Assembly: GCA_039809865.1 (NCBI GenBank)
Contig: JBDHVW010000012.1
Location: 66,943-130,942, forward strand
Reading direction: 5' to 3'
From: QWHO01 sp039809865
Lineage (GTDB): Bacteria; Vulcanimicrobiota; Xenobia; Xenobiales; QWHO01
DNA length: 64,000 nt
Each line of letters opens with the position of its first letter. The stretch's first letter is position 1. A model generated the notes under the pieces. It made no database searches, had not been told where the DNA came from, and saw nothing but the letters and a program-made list of their open reading frames with translations. Below are positions 25,080 through 34,248 of the stretch, in pieces. A program made the translations under genes and the position numbers.

Positions 25080-26581
25080 GCCGGGACAAGCGACCTCGAC
25101 CTGCTCCCCAAAGTGAAGGGGCCCATGGGCTCGCTCTCTCCAGGCGCGAGTTTCTCAAGTGGGGCAGCCTTCTCGGCCTCACGGCCCTGCTGCCGGGTTG
25201 CGGCGGCTCTTCCACGGCCACGGTCGAAACGCCCGTCCTGGCGCCGCTCGACGTGCTGGCGCGCAACCTCACCGGGCAGTTGCTCAAGCCCGGCGACGCC
25301 GAATTCCTGGCCCGCGCCGTGCCTCAGAACCTGCGCTTCGCGGCCAACCTGCCCACCGCCGTGGCCCGCTGCAGCAGCCCGGCCGACGTCCAGACGGCCT
25401 TGCGATGGTGCCAGGATTATGGCGTCCCCCTGGCCGTCCGCTCGGGCGGGCATAACTACGCCGGCTACTCCACCACTTCCGGGCTGCTGCTGGACACGAC
25501 CCTGATGAATGACGTCCAGTTCGAATCCTCGACGGGTCGCGCGAAGCTCGGGGGCGGCGCCAAGAATCGCGATGCGTTCGCGGCTCTCCGCAACACCAAC
25601 ACCGCCATCACCCACGGACGCTGCATCGGCGTGGGCGTGGCCGGCCTCACGCTGGGCGGTGGCGTGGGCTTCAACATGCGCGCCCGCGGCCTCACCTGCG
25701 ACGCGCTCGTCGAGACCGAGGTGGTTACGGCCGACGGGCAGGTCCTGGTGTGCAACGCGTTGCAGAACGAAGACCTCTTCTGGGCCTGCCGCGGAGGCGG
25801 CGGGGGGAACTTTGGCGTGAACACGTCCTTCACGTTCCAGACCTTCCCGGTCGGCACCGTGACAGCGTTCCTCATCGACTGGGAGACCCTGCCCCTGGAG
25901 GTGTTCCGCACCCTGATCACGCTGGCCCCCGGCTTCCCGACCACCCTCGGGATCATCGGGCGCATCGATCGCTCGGCAGGGGGTCATACGAAGGCGATCT
26001 CGCTGGGCCAGTTCCTGGGCACCCCGGACGAGCTCAAAGCCCTCCTGGCCCCCCTCTACGCTCTGGCAGCCCCCAGTCGCGAGGACATCCAGCAACTCCC
26101 CTACTGGGACGCCCAGGACATCCTTTCCGAGCCCGGCCGTCCGGGCTTCTATCAAGAGGCCTCCCGCTACGTCTACACGCCCTTCGACAACGCGGCGCTG
26201 GATCTGATCGAGGATTTCATGCAGCGCTGGCCCGAGACGCACGGCAGCGCCGACTTCAGCTTCTTCCTGACGGGAGGCGCGGTGGATGACCTGGCGCGCA
26301 CCGACACGGCCTACGTCCATCGCGGGGCGGTCATGGTGGTGGCCTCGGCCAACTCCTGGACCGAAGAGGACGACCCCGCCGCCTCTTTGCAATGGCAGGC
26401 AGAGTTCGACCAGGCGTTGGGCCCGCTCACCTCCGAGGAGCGCTTCGTCAACTTCCCCGACCCCAGCAGCACGGATTTCCTGCGGGCCTACTATGGCCAG
26501 AATCTGGAGCGGCTGATCGAGGTGAACCGGAAGTACGACCCGGGACAGCTCTTCAAATACCCTCAGGCGGTGCCGGTCTAG
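25076..26581 (+). CDS. Tat-exported lipoprotein FAD oxidase (berberine-bridge-enzyme family)
   Basis: A 501-residue protein from TTG 25076, overlapping the upstream stop as TTGA. Its N-terminus is a twin-arginine signal (LSRREFLKWGSLLGLTALLPGC) with a lipobox cysteine at C42, so it should be exported folded and anchored to the membrane. The FAD-binding PCMH domain follows. H126 in RSGGHNYAGYS and C183 in GRCIGVGVAG are the two residues that hold FAD bicovalently in berberine-bridge-like oxidases, and the C-terminal BBE motif ends near NRKYDPGQLF. The substrate is unknown. Oxidation of an envelope-side metabolite is inferred; a link to betaine use rests only on the operon. Confidence 0.88.
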   Translation: MSRDKRPRPAPQSEGAHGLALSRREFLKWGSLLGLTALLPGCGGSSTATVETPVLAPLDVLARNLTGQLLKPGDAEFLARAVPQNLRFAANLPTAVARCSSPADVQTALRWCQDYGVPLAVRSGGHNYAGYSTTSGLLLDTTLMNDVQFESSTGRAKLGGGAKNRDAFAALRNTNTAITHGRCIGVGVAGLTLGGGVGFNMRARGLTCDALVETEVVTADGQVLVCNALQNEDLFWACRGGGGGNFGVNTSFTFQTFPVGTVTAFLIDWETLPLEVFRTLITLAPGFPTTLGIIGRIDRSAGGHTKAISLGQFLGTPDELKALLAPLYALAAPSREDIQQLPYWDAQDILSEPGRPGFYQEASRYVYTPFDNAALDLIEDFMQRWPETHGSADFSFFLTGGAVDDLARTDTAYVHRGAVMVVASANSWTEEDDPAASLQWQAEFDQALGPLTSEERFVNFPDPSSTDFLRAYYGQNLERLIEVNRKYDPGQLFKYPQAVPV

Positions 26582-27792
26582 AACGGGTAAACCAGGTCTC
26601 CGTCAGTTCGCAGCAAGTCCAGGTGTTTATCGAACGCGCCGGGTGCATAGCTCCCAGGACCTTCCTGAACGATCCCCGCGGGACCATCGTCGTCCCCGTC
26701 GGGACCGCAGCTGCGGAGAAACCCCTCACCCCACTGGAGCGGCTGGCCGGGAGAATACGCGTCCGGGGGCAAAGGAGCTCCTTTGGGCAGGCCGCGCAAC
26801 TCTACCTCACACGCCCGCAAGCTGTTCTCGATGTAAGGCTCTTCAACGCAGAACTGTGTGAGTTGCTGGAAGTCGGCCACGTTCAGGAGGGCCCAGGCCG
26901 CCGTATCGTTCGGGTGAAGCCGAGCGGCGATTTCTCCCTGCCACGATTTTGGGAAGACTCGATCAGGAACAATCAGCGTCAACGCATCCGCGACGGCTTG
27001 GAAATGGCCTGCAGGCATCTCCTGAGCCAGGAATGCGTAGTATTCGCTTATCCGGGGCCGAGGAGTGGCCCGGTGCACCTCGAGGGACCAGAGAGTCGGC
27101 GGCGGCTCAGGCTGCCGAAGCGAGAGCATGACGGAGTCGCGATGGTTGAGCAGAACCTGACTCCAATCCGCCGGATCAGGAAGCGCGCGCAGAAGTCCAT
27201 CCGCCATGCGGGCCTTCTGTTGCTTGGTGAATGCCTGTTGCGCCCAGACCCAGTTCACCAAAATCATGCGTCCCATGGTGGCGCTCAAAAGGCTCGTATC
27301 GGGAGTGCGCCTGAGACGCTGGGCCAGAGCCATCACTTCGACGAGCCGGCGCTCAGATTCGTCCAGGTCCCCTTGACGAGCGGCGAGCGTGGCGGCCGCC
27401 AGGCCGAGAGCTCCAAGCATCCACAGCTCCCGCATCCCTCCTCCCGAATCGAGCACCTCCTGCAAATCAGGGGGTGAAGAGTAAATCTGGAAATCGGGTC
27501 GAGAGTGGGCTTGGGAGAGTATCTTCAGGGCGCGTCCATTCGCCCGAACGTACTCCTCAGGATGCTCCATGAAGACGGATGAGCTCTCCGAGCCCGGGGT
27601 ATGCTCGATGCTCTTCGCCGCCTCCAGATACCGTGGATAGGCATTGCGGGATGGCTCGCAGGCTGACCACGACTTCGCGCTCATCGTCCGTTGCGGAGGT
27701 GGTGGAAAAGGGATTGGATAGAGTATCCGCAGGATCAAGATCGTAGACCCCGCCAACAGGATCAACACGACCAGAATGATCAGTGCGCGCAA
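26578..27792 (-). CDS. Membrane-anchored protein with GPDGDDDG C-terminal motif
   Basis: A 404-residue protein from ATG 27792. Residues 1-27 form one N-terminal membrane anchor (ALIILVVLILLAGSTILIL), followed by a proline-rich linker and a large helical extracytoplasmic domain. The C-terminus has SPGQPLQW, then LRSCGPDGDDDG and DGDLVYPF. The GPDG-DDG-D[IL]V pattern is like that seen at the C-termini of many planctomycete-type hypothetical proteins and type II pseudopilins. It follows the subtilase gene after only three bases, so the two are likely co-expressed. The TAG stop shares CTAG with the oxidase gene. Function unknown. Confidence 0.7.
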   Translation of the reverse strand: MRALIILVVLILLAGSTILILRILYPIPFPPPPQRTMSAKSWSACEPSRNAYPRYLEAAKSIEHTPGSESSSVFMEHPEEYVRANGRALKILSQAHSRPDFQIYSSPPDLQEVLDSGGGMRELWMLGALGLAAATLAARQGDLDESERRLVEVMALAQRLRRTPDTSLLSATMGRMILVNWVWAQQAFTKQQKARMADGLLRALPDPADWSQVLLNHRDSVMLSLRQPEPPPTLWSLEVHRATPRPRISEYYAFLAQEMPAGHFQAVADALTLIVPDRVFPKSWQGEIAARLHPNDTAAWALLNVADFQQLTQFCVEEPYIENSLRACEVELRGLPKGAPLPPDAYSPGQPLQWGEGFLRSCGPDGDDDGPAGIVQEGPGSYAPGAFDKHLDLLRTDGDLVYPF

Positions 27793-27795
27793 TAT

Positions 27796-29949
27796 CTAGC
27801 CCTGGGCTTGCGAGGGGGTTCCGGTGACGACGATGTTGTCGAGGTAGACGCCGTCGAAGTGGCGTGAGTCGTCGGAGTGGAAGCGGAAGCGGATCTTGAC
27901 GTCCTGGCCCTGGTAGTCTTGCAGCGAGAGCTTGTGGCCCTGCCAGTCGCTGATGCCGTTCAGGGTCTCGAGCGTGCGCCACTTCGTGCCGCCCCAGAAC
28001 TTCTTGCCGTAGACCTCGACCTCGCACGAGTCATACTTGCGCTCGGTGTTGAGCCGGGCGTCGAATTGCAGCATGGGGTTGACCCACTCCTTGAGCGAGA
28101 TGCTCTCGGAGGTCAGCGCGTCGTTGCGGTCGGCCCCGTAGCCGCCGCCCGGGCTGTCCGCCCACACGCTGCCTCGGCCCGGAAGCACCGTCTTGCCCCA
28201 GGTACCCTCGGGAGTGAACCGGGATACGCCGTCCTTCTCCTCTTCGAAAGCCAGGGTCGTGCCCGGCACGGCCACCTGCGTCAGCGTCGTGGAGGAGTGG
28301 TTGCCAACCTTGTCCAGCACGCGCAGGGCGCAGTAGATCGTCTGCTCCTTCCCGGAGGGGCGCACCTGAAGAACGGCGGACTCGGGCGTGCCGGCCGCGG
28401 CGGGATCGGCCAGGATGGCCGGCAGTGCGTCCTTGAAAGCCACCTCCCCCACCTTGGGCTGATCGTCGGTCGCGATCGGGAGGGTCGAGTAGCGCATCTC
28501 GTAGGCCACCGCGCGGCCCTGCGAGCCGTCGTCGCCGGTGGCGGTCCAGCGCAGGCGCACGTGGGAGGCGTCCACGGCGGTGGCTGTCAGGTCGGTCGCG
28601 GCGGCCGGGGCAACGTTGTCGGTCGCCAGCGCGCGGGCCGCGTTCAGCCGTCCACCGCTGATCAGCTGCTCGGCGTAGATGCTCGGCATGCTGTCCACCG
28701 AATGCATGATGCGGGTCTTGATGGTCTCGTTGTCGGCGTCGGGGTATTTGCTGGCGATCAACGCGGCTACGCCGCTGACGTGGGGAGCGGCCATGCTGGT
28801 TCCGCTCATATAGCCGTATTTCCCGTCCTTGTAAGTCGACATGACGCCGACTCCGGGCGCCGCCACGTGCACCGTGTGAGCTCCCCGGTTCGAAGTCTGG
28901 GCCAGCTGGTTGCGACTGTTGTGCGAGGCGACCGCGATCACATTGTCCAGGTCGTAGTTGGCGGGATACGAGGGGTGGTTGTCGTTGTCGAACCCGTCGT
29001 TGCCGGCGGCGCAGACGTGCAGCGCAGGCGAGGCCGCCAGCACGTCTTTGAGTGCCTGGCTGTACTGCTCGCTGCCCCAGGAGTTGTTGGTGATGCGGGC
29101 GCCCTTGGCACTGGCGTAGGCGATCGCTCCCACGGCGTTGGCAATGTCGCCGCCGCCCTCGGAGTCAAAGAGCTTGATGGCCAGCAGATTGGTGTTCCAG
29201 TTTATACCCACGATGCCGCCGTTGTTGGCGGCCGCGCCGATGATGCCGGCGCAGTGGCTGCCGTGGTTGTGATCGTCGCGCGGATCGCCGGTCTTGTCGA
29301 CGAAGTTCGTGCCGAACCGCCCATCGGCCGGGTTGTTGGGATCCGGCGCGGGGTTGATCCACATGTTCGGCTGCAGGTCGGCGTGGGTGTAATCGATGCC
29401 CGTGTCGATAACGGCCACCACGGGGCCGCCCTCGCGCTTGCCGGTGCTGATCTTCCAGGCGTCGACCGCCTTGATGTCGATACCCAGGCGGTTGCGCAGG
29501 TTCCACTGATCGTCCGTCAGGTCGGTGGGAGGCTTGTCAGGGGCATTCAGGTGGAGACGGAAGTTCGGCTCGGCGTAAGAGGCGCGCCCGTCGGCGCCCA
29601 TGGCGGCCACGGCCTGGGCGGTCGTCATCGTGGGTGGCAGCTTGAGCTGCACCAGCTCGCCGTCGAAAGCCCTGAGCATGTTGCCGGGCAGCTCGAAGCG
29701 CCGGATCACGGTGGCGCCGTAATCGCCCGCGAACGTGTGAATCTCGGTGAAGGAGGTGCCCGACTTGAGCTTCACCAGCACTTCGCCCGGCACGTAGTCC
29801 TCGAGCTTCCTCTCCAGCGAGGCCGCTTCGCGCGCGGTGCTGGCCAGTTGGGTGCTGAGCGTGAAGGTGTCCTTCGGCTCGGCAGACGCCGTCGCGGCCC
29901 GCTGGGGGGCGCGGAAGACGGGGCTGAACGAAGCCGCTTCGACTTTCAT
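27796..29949 (-). CDS. Subtilisin-like serine protease (S8)
   Basis: A 717-residue protease. The catalytic triad is complete: D182 in AVIDTGIDYTH, H229 in HGSHCAG and S385 in SGTSMAAPH, with the oxyanion-hole region AAGNDG. Residues about 45-135 form an inhibitor-type propeptide (VPGEVLVKLKSG). After the protease domain come a fibronectin-III-like module (about 455-560) and a C-terminal jelly-roll-type domain ending with LDNIVVTG. No hydrophobic signal peptide is visible. Instead the N-terminus is a polar leader with PKDTFTLST (D27-x-F29-x-L31), shared with other proteins here. It probably acts outside the cytoplasm, but the export route is unclear. Confidence 0.92.
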   Translation of the reverse strand: MKVEAASFSPVFRAPQRAATASAEPKDTFTLSTQLASTAREAASLERKLEDYVPGEVLVKLKSGTSFTEIHTFAGDYGATVIRRFELPGNMLRAFDGELVQLKLPPTMTTAQAVAAMGADGRASYAEPNFRLHLNAPDKPPTDLTDDQWNLRNRLGIDIKAVDAWKISTGKREGGPVVAVIDTGIDYTHADLQPNMWINPAPDPNNPADGRFGTNFVDKTGDPRDDHNHGSHCAGIIGAAANNGGIVGINWNTNLLAIKLFDSEGGGDIANAVGAIAYASAKGARITNNSWGSEQYSQALKDVLAASPALHVCAAGNDGFDNDNHPSYPANYDLDNVIAVASHNSRNQLAQTSNRGAHTVHVAAPGVGVMSTYKDGKYGYMSGTSMAAPHVSGVAALIASKYPDADNETIKTRIMHSVDSMPSIYAEQLISGGRLNAARALATDNVAPAAATDLTATAVDASHVRLRWTATGDDGSQGRAVAYEMRYSTLPIATDDQPKVGEVAFKDALPAILADPAAAGTPESAVLQVRPSGKEQTIYCALRVLDKVGNHSSTTLTQVAVPGTTLAFEEEKDGVSRFTPEGTWGKTVLPGRGSVWADSPGGGYGADRNDALTSESISLKEWVNPMLQFDARLNTERKYDSCEVEVYGKKFWGGTKWRTLETLNGISDWQGHKLSLQDYQGQDVKIRFRFHSDDSRHFDGVYLDNIVVTGTPSQAQG

Positions 29950-30008
29950 GACGGGGTCACTTTACTCGGCGCGCTCCCTGAAGATCGAAAAGAATTGTTA
30001 ACCCCCGG

Positions 30009-31010
30009 TCAAGGCCGAACTTCAAACGGCACGATCAGCTTTCCCCCCACCAGATGCGGCAGGCTGCCCGTGCTGCCACTGGAGTTGCGCGTCCAAACCG
30101 GCTGTCCGGTGCGGGTGTCGTAGGCTTTGACCCGGTAGGCGCCCGGCTCGCCGGTGAGACTGTAGAGCCGGCCCTCGGCGATCTCGACGCGGCGGGCCAG
30201 GTTGTCCTTGATCAGGCTGACCTCCTTGCCATCCTGGCCGCTCAGGATCCGCGTCGTGGCGTTGCCGCGCAGCGCCAGCAACCCCTCCCCCGCCCCGGCG
30301 AGGTCGGTTTCCTGGTCGGGCACGCTCTGCTTCCAGATCGGCTGCCCGGAAGCGGCCGTGAGAGCTTCGAGGCTGCTTTCGCGCGTCCGCACCGCAACGG
30401 TTCCCGAATCGGGAGCCATCACCGACCAGGGGGGGCCGGTCACGGTGGCGGTCCAGAGCGATTTGCCATCGACCAGTCCGTAGGCTTCCACCGTGGTCCC
30501 GCCAGTCCGAACGGCGAAGACGCGACCGAATCCGCTCTGAGCCAGACCGAAGTCGCCGTCGTGGCTCCACAGCTCGCGTCCCGTGTTGACGTCGAGACCG
30601 CTCAGGCCGTGGGGGCCGCGCAGAACGAGCACGTTCTCGTCGACGAGGGTGGGCTGAGCATCAGAGAGCACGGTCGCGGTCCAGCGAATCGTGCCCGGAT
30701 TTCTGGCGTCGTGGTCCGTGAGACTGGAGCCCTGCAGCGTCAGCAGCTGATCGCCTTCAAAGAAGAGCTTTCCTTCCAGGGCGGGCAACTGCCAGAGCGC
30801 GCGCCCGTCCTTGAGATCGATGCCCACCAGATGGCCATCGGCGCGGTAGCAGCCGAGGGACTGGCCCAGCACCGGGTCGCTGCAACGGGAGGAGGACCAC
30901 AGCGTCACGCCGCTGTCGGCGTCAAGGCCGCAGACCTGGGTGAGAACCTGACCCGACGGAGCCGAGCAGCCCACCAGCAGCACCGCCAACAGCAGCAGCG
31001 CTCGTCGCAT
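30009..31010 (-). CDS. PQQ/BamB-like beta-propeller lipoprotein
   Basis: A 333-residue protein from ATG 31010 with a lipoprotein signal (RRALLLLAVLLVGCSAP, lipobox cysteine near residue 15). The rest is a series of repeated WD-like blades with the quinoprotein pattern G-x-x-LW at LDADSGVTLW, LKDGRALWQL, VNTGRELWSH, LVDGKSLWTA, AASGQPIWKQ and TRTGQPVWTR. Such propellers include BamB and PQQ-dependent dehydrogenase-like proteins; no PQQ-ligand set is evident, so a scaffold role at the membrane is more likely than an enzyme. ATG 31010 overlaps the stop of a small membrane protein gene (ATGA). Confidence 0.85.
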   Translation of the reverse strand: MRRALLLLAVLLVGCSAPSGQVLTQVCGLDADSGVTLWSSSRCSDPVLGQSLGCYRADGHLVGIDLKDGRALWQLPALEGKLFFEGDQLLTLQGSSLTDHDARNPGTIRWTATVLSDAQPTLVDENVLVLRGPHGLSGLDVNTGRELWSHDGDFGLAQSGFGRVFAVRTGGTTVEAYGLVDGKSLWTATVTGPPWSVMAPDSGTVAVRTRESSLEALTAASGQPIWKQSVPDQETDLAGAGEGLLALRGNATTRILSGQDGKEVSLIKDNLARRVEIAEGRLYSLTGEPGAYRVKAYDTRTGQPVWTRNSSGSTGSLPHLVGGKLIVPFEVRP

Positions 31011-31246
31011 CAACTCCCGTGGTGCAGGACGTGACGCACGATGTAGACCGCGAGGATGCCGTAACCCATAAAGGCGAGCACGCCTCCCACGATCTGGAAA
31101 ACCGGCGCCGCCTCGGGCGGCAGGGACCGTCCGAATCGCAGAATGCGGCCGACCAGCAGGGCAAAGCGCGGTTTGAGCGCCATCGTGAGCCCGATCTGGG
31201 CGATCAGCAGAGTGCCAAGGAGGGCCAGGAGTTGATCCAAGTCCAC
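31010..31246 (-). CDS. Small two-helix membrane protein
   Basis: A 78-residue protein from GTG 31246 (DLDQLLALLGTLLIAQIGL follows). It has two hydrophobic helices, LLALLGTLLIAQIGLTMAL and FQIVGGVLAFMGYGILAVYIV, with an arginine-rich loop between (RILRFGRSLPPEA), and ends HHGS. Its stop overlaps the start of the propeller lipoprotein (ATGA), supporting translation and a shared membrane role. The frame continues upstream, so the start is not certain. It diverges from the coiled-coil gene. No family is recognised. Confidence 0.55.
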   Translation of the reverse strand: MDLDQLLALLGTLLIAQIGLTMALKPRFALLVGRILRFGRSLPPEAAPVFQIVGGVLAFMGYGILAVYIVRHVLHHGS

Positions 31247-31327
31247 GCGATGGGATTCGCCAGGGTCCGGGACGCCCCTGCGGGGGCGGGAACCGCTGCG
31301 CCCGAGGAAGAAGTCTCCAGGCTGACA

Positions 31328-33433
31328 ATGGGAGCCTCGGACACCGGAGCGGGTGGGTCTGAAGCCGTAGATCGGGATGGCCTGCGCAACGCCCTGAAGC
31401 GCAACGAAAAGTTGGCGGCAGAGCTCAAATCTGCACGCTCGCACCTGCGTTTGCAAAAGCAAGAGACCGAGCGGGTGCAAAAGTATCTCAAGCAGGTCAT
31501 GGCCGAGAAGCAGAAGCTGGCCACCAAAGGGGGCGGCGCGGAGCTCGAGGAGCGCATCCGCGTTTTGGAGCGCGACCTGGTCGAGACCGAGAACGACCTG
31601 ACCATCCTCGAGGACAAGATGGCCGAGGATCAGGCCCAGCACGCCCGTGACCGGGCCGAGCTCGAGGAGTTGCGGGCCGCGCTGACGGCGCGGGACGAGC
31701 GCATCGCCGAGTTGGAGAAGGGCAGCGGGGTGGATCGCGCGCGCATCGCCGCCCAGCTCGAGCAGGTGTTTACGGCCGAGGTCGCCATGCTGAACGCGCG
31801 CATCACCGAGCTGGAAGAAGAGGAAAATGCTTCCCTGGGTCGCCGGGTCGAGCTGGAGGAAGCTCTGGCGCAGTCCGAGGCGCGCATACGCGAGCTGGAA
31901 GCCGGCGGCTCCTCGGGGGAACCGAGCCGGGTGGCTCAGTTGGAAGCCCAGCTCTTTCAGCGCGAGGCGCGCATCGCCAACCTGGAGGAGGCCCTCGAGC
32001 GGCCCGAGGAAGACTTGGAGCGGTCGGCGGAGCTGGAGAGCCAGTTGGCACAGCGCGACGCCCGGATCGCCAAACTCGAGGCGGTTCTGGCCGGACGGGA
32101 GCTGCCCAACGCCGACGCCGAATTAGAGGCAGCGCGGGCGCGCATCCGGGAGCTCGAGGAAAACGGTGCCGACGCGCGCCTGGTCGAGCAACTGGCCCAG
32201 CGCGACCTGCGCATCACCAAGCTGGAGGCCGTGCTGGCCGGGCGCGAGCTGCCGGCGGGCGATGCCACCGACCTCAAGAACGCCCTGGAGCGCATCGCTC
32301 AGCTCGAGGCCGGAACCCGCGTCGCAGAGCTGGAGGCGGCGTTGGAGCTGCGCCAGAAGCGCATCAGCAAGCTGGAAGCGGCCCTGATGAAGCGCGGAGG
32401 CACATTGACGGGCCTGGACCAGACGGTCCTCCTGGAAGCCCGCGTGGCCGAGCTGGAGAAGTCCCTGGAGGGGAGTGTTCCGGCGGCCCGCCTGGCCGAG
32501 CTCGAGGCCAGCCTGGCGGTGCAGGCCGAGGTGCAGAACACGCTCTTGCAAGATGCGGTCAAGCGCGAGGCGCGCATCGCCGAGCTCGAGAAGGAGACCT
32601 CGCGCAACGCCGACCGTCGCGACCAGCTCGACGGCCACACGATGGCGGTGAGCCAGCTCGAGGCCGAGCTGCGAGCCGAGCGAGCGCGGCTGGCCAAGCT
32701 GCAGGGCGATGCTCAGCGCTGGTTGGTGGAAGAGAAAGCGGCCCGCGAGGCCGAGATCGAGCAGCTCAAGCGGATCATCGCTCAGAAAGCCCATTCCGAG
32801 AAGGATCTGAACGAGACGATCGCCTCCCTTCGCCGTCAACTGCAGGCGGTCGAAAGCAGGCCCGCCCCGGGCGACGCCGAGTTGCAGGCCGCCCTGTCCC
32901 AGCTGGCCGAGGTGCGGGCCGAGTCGCAGGCGGCACTGGATCGGGAGGTCGCTCGCAACGATGCCGTGGTGGCCGAGCTGGACAAGCAGCTGCGCGATCA
33001 GGCGACGTCTTTGAAGACGCTGGAGGCGGAACGCCAGGTCGTGTTGGAGCGGGTGACCCTGCGCGAGGCGCGCGTGGCTGAGTTGGAGTTGGCCGTAAAG
33101 ATGGCCGGAATGCGCATCGAGGAGCTCGAGCAGAACCTGGCCCGCCGCGACAAGCTCCTCCTCGAGCTGGAGCAGGCGGACCGGCTGACCCAGTCGCGTG
33201 CCTCCGAGCTGGAAGCTGTTCTGGAGCAGCGCGACATCAAGATCGCTGGCCTGGAAGACCAGCTCCGCCGGGCGAACAGGGAGCTCGAGCAGGTGGATGC
33301 CCTGGCCGAGTCGTTCGAGGCCGAGATGCGCGCCCAGATCGAGGACCTGCAACGCCAGCTCGCCGAGCGAGAGACGGCCAGCGCGACCGCCTTCTTCGAG
33401 AGCGGGGCCTCGAGCTGGCCCGACGCTCCCTAA
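31328..33433 (+). CDS. Long coiled-coil protein with repeated leucine/alanine heptads
   Basis: A 701-residue, extremely charged protein from ATG 31328. A longer start at ATG 31250 is possible but overlaps the divergent gene's start region. From residue 20 to the end it is a nearly unbroken coiled coil built from units of the type RIAKLEAVLAGRELPxxDA and AELEAxLxxRxxRI. There is no signal or membrane segment. It resembles cytoskeletal or SMC-like scaffold coils rather than a known enzyme. The C-terminus (SATAFFESGASSWPDAP) is out of frame with the two further copies of this region found downstream, so the present end may be the result of a frameshift in the first repeat copy. Confidence 0.75.
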   Translation: MGASDTGAGGSEAVDRDGLRNALKRNEKLAAELKSARSHLRLQKQETERVQKYLKQVMAEKQKLATKGGGAELEERIRVLERDLVETENDLTILEDKMAEDQAQHARDRAELEELRAALTARDERIAELEKGSGVDRARIAAQLEQVFTAEVAMLNARITELEEEENASLGRRVELEEALAQSEARIRELEAGGSSGEPSRVAQLEAQLFQREARIANLEEALERPEEDLERSAELESQLAQRDARIAKLEAVLAGRELPNADAELEAARARIRELEENGADARLVEQLAQRDLRITKLEAVLAGRELPAGDATDLKNALERIAQLEAGTRVAELEAALELRQKRISKLEAALMKRGGTLTGLDQTVLLEARVAELEKSLEGSVPAARLAELEASLAVQAEVQNTLLQDAVKREARIAELEKETSRNADRRDQLDGHTMAVSQLEAELRAERARLAKLQGDAQRWLVEEKAAREAEIEQLKRIIAQKAHSEKDLNETIASLRRQLQAVESRPAPGDAELQAALSQLAEVRAESQAALDREVARNDAVVAELDKQLRDQATSLKTLEAERQVVLERVTLREARVAELELAVKMAGMRIEELEQNLARRDKLLLELEQADRLTQSRASELEAVLEQRDIKIAGLEDQLRRANRELEQVDALAESFEAEMRAQIEDLQRQLAERETASATAFFESGASSWPDAP

Positions 33434-33890
33434 CCGGCGTGCGTCCGAACGGCCTGCGGTTCTTGGCGTAGCTCAGTTCGCGGGGCGCGCTGGGAAGGCT
33501 CTGGCGGATGCCCCGGCCGAGTCGTTCGAGGCCGAGATGCGCGCCCAGATCCAGGACCTGTAAGGCCAGCGCGACCGCCTTCTTCGAGAGCGGGGCTTCG
33601 AGCTGGCCGGACGCTCCCTGGCCGGCGTTCGTCCCCGTGTCGAAGCGGTTCTTGGGGTAGCTCAATTCGCGGGGCGCTGGGAAGGCTCGGGCGGATGCCC
33701 CGTCCGAGTCGTTCGGGGCCGAGATGCGCGCCCAGATCGAGGACCTGCAAGGCCAGAGCGACCGCCTTCTTCGAGAGCGGGGCTTCGAGCTGGCCCGACG
33801 CTCCCTGGCCGGCGTTCGTCCCCGTGTCGAAGCGGTTCTTGGGGTAGCTCAATTCGCGGGGCGCTGGGAAGCTCTGGCAGTCGGACCGTC
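33305..33890 (+). repeat. Threefold tandem repeat of the coiled-coil gene's 3' end
   Basis: The segment starting at GCCGAGTCGTTCGAGGCCGA occurs at 33305 and 33516 and in slightly changed form at 33703, with periods of 211 and 187 bases. Copy 1 is longer because of an extra 23-base stretch (near 33353-33376) plus small indels. Copies 2 and 3 lie after the stop. Copy 3 keeps an open frame that reads on (QSDRLLRERGFELARRS...) to a TAA or TGA beyond; copy 2 has TAA in place of CAA at its start. This shows a tandem duplication followed by decay. Confidence 0.85.
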
Positions 33891-34248
33891 ACAGCACGAG
33901 CCGAGGTAAGCGCCCAGCCTGAACGCACACGGTAGGAACCAGGCTTTGGTTACGCCTGCTGCCCGTCGGCCTTCTTGGGGGTCTCTCAGCCTGGGACCGG
34001 AGCTGCTTCCGTCTGTCCGGGCCGCGGAACGGCCTGGTCCGAGCGGCTGTTTGTCAAGCCGCCGTAGCGCTCTGACCGCATTTCTGGAGGCGTGAGGCCC
34101 GCGACTCGGCACCCGCCCCAGTTGGCAGCCGCGGCTGCGGCGACCTGGCGACCCGAGCAGGCCGGGCCGGGCCGCTTTGAGCGCCGCGCAGAAGCGGCGG
34201 TGCGCCAGGGGCCGTCTCAGGCCTCGCGTACGGTCGTCCCTCGCGAAG

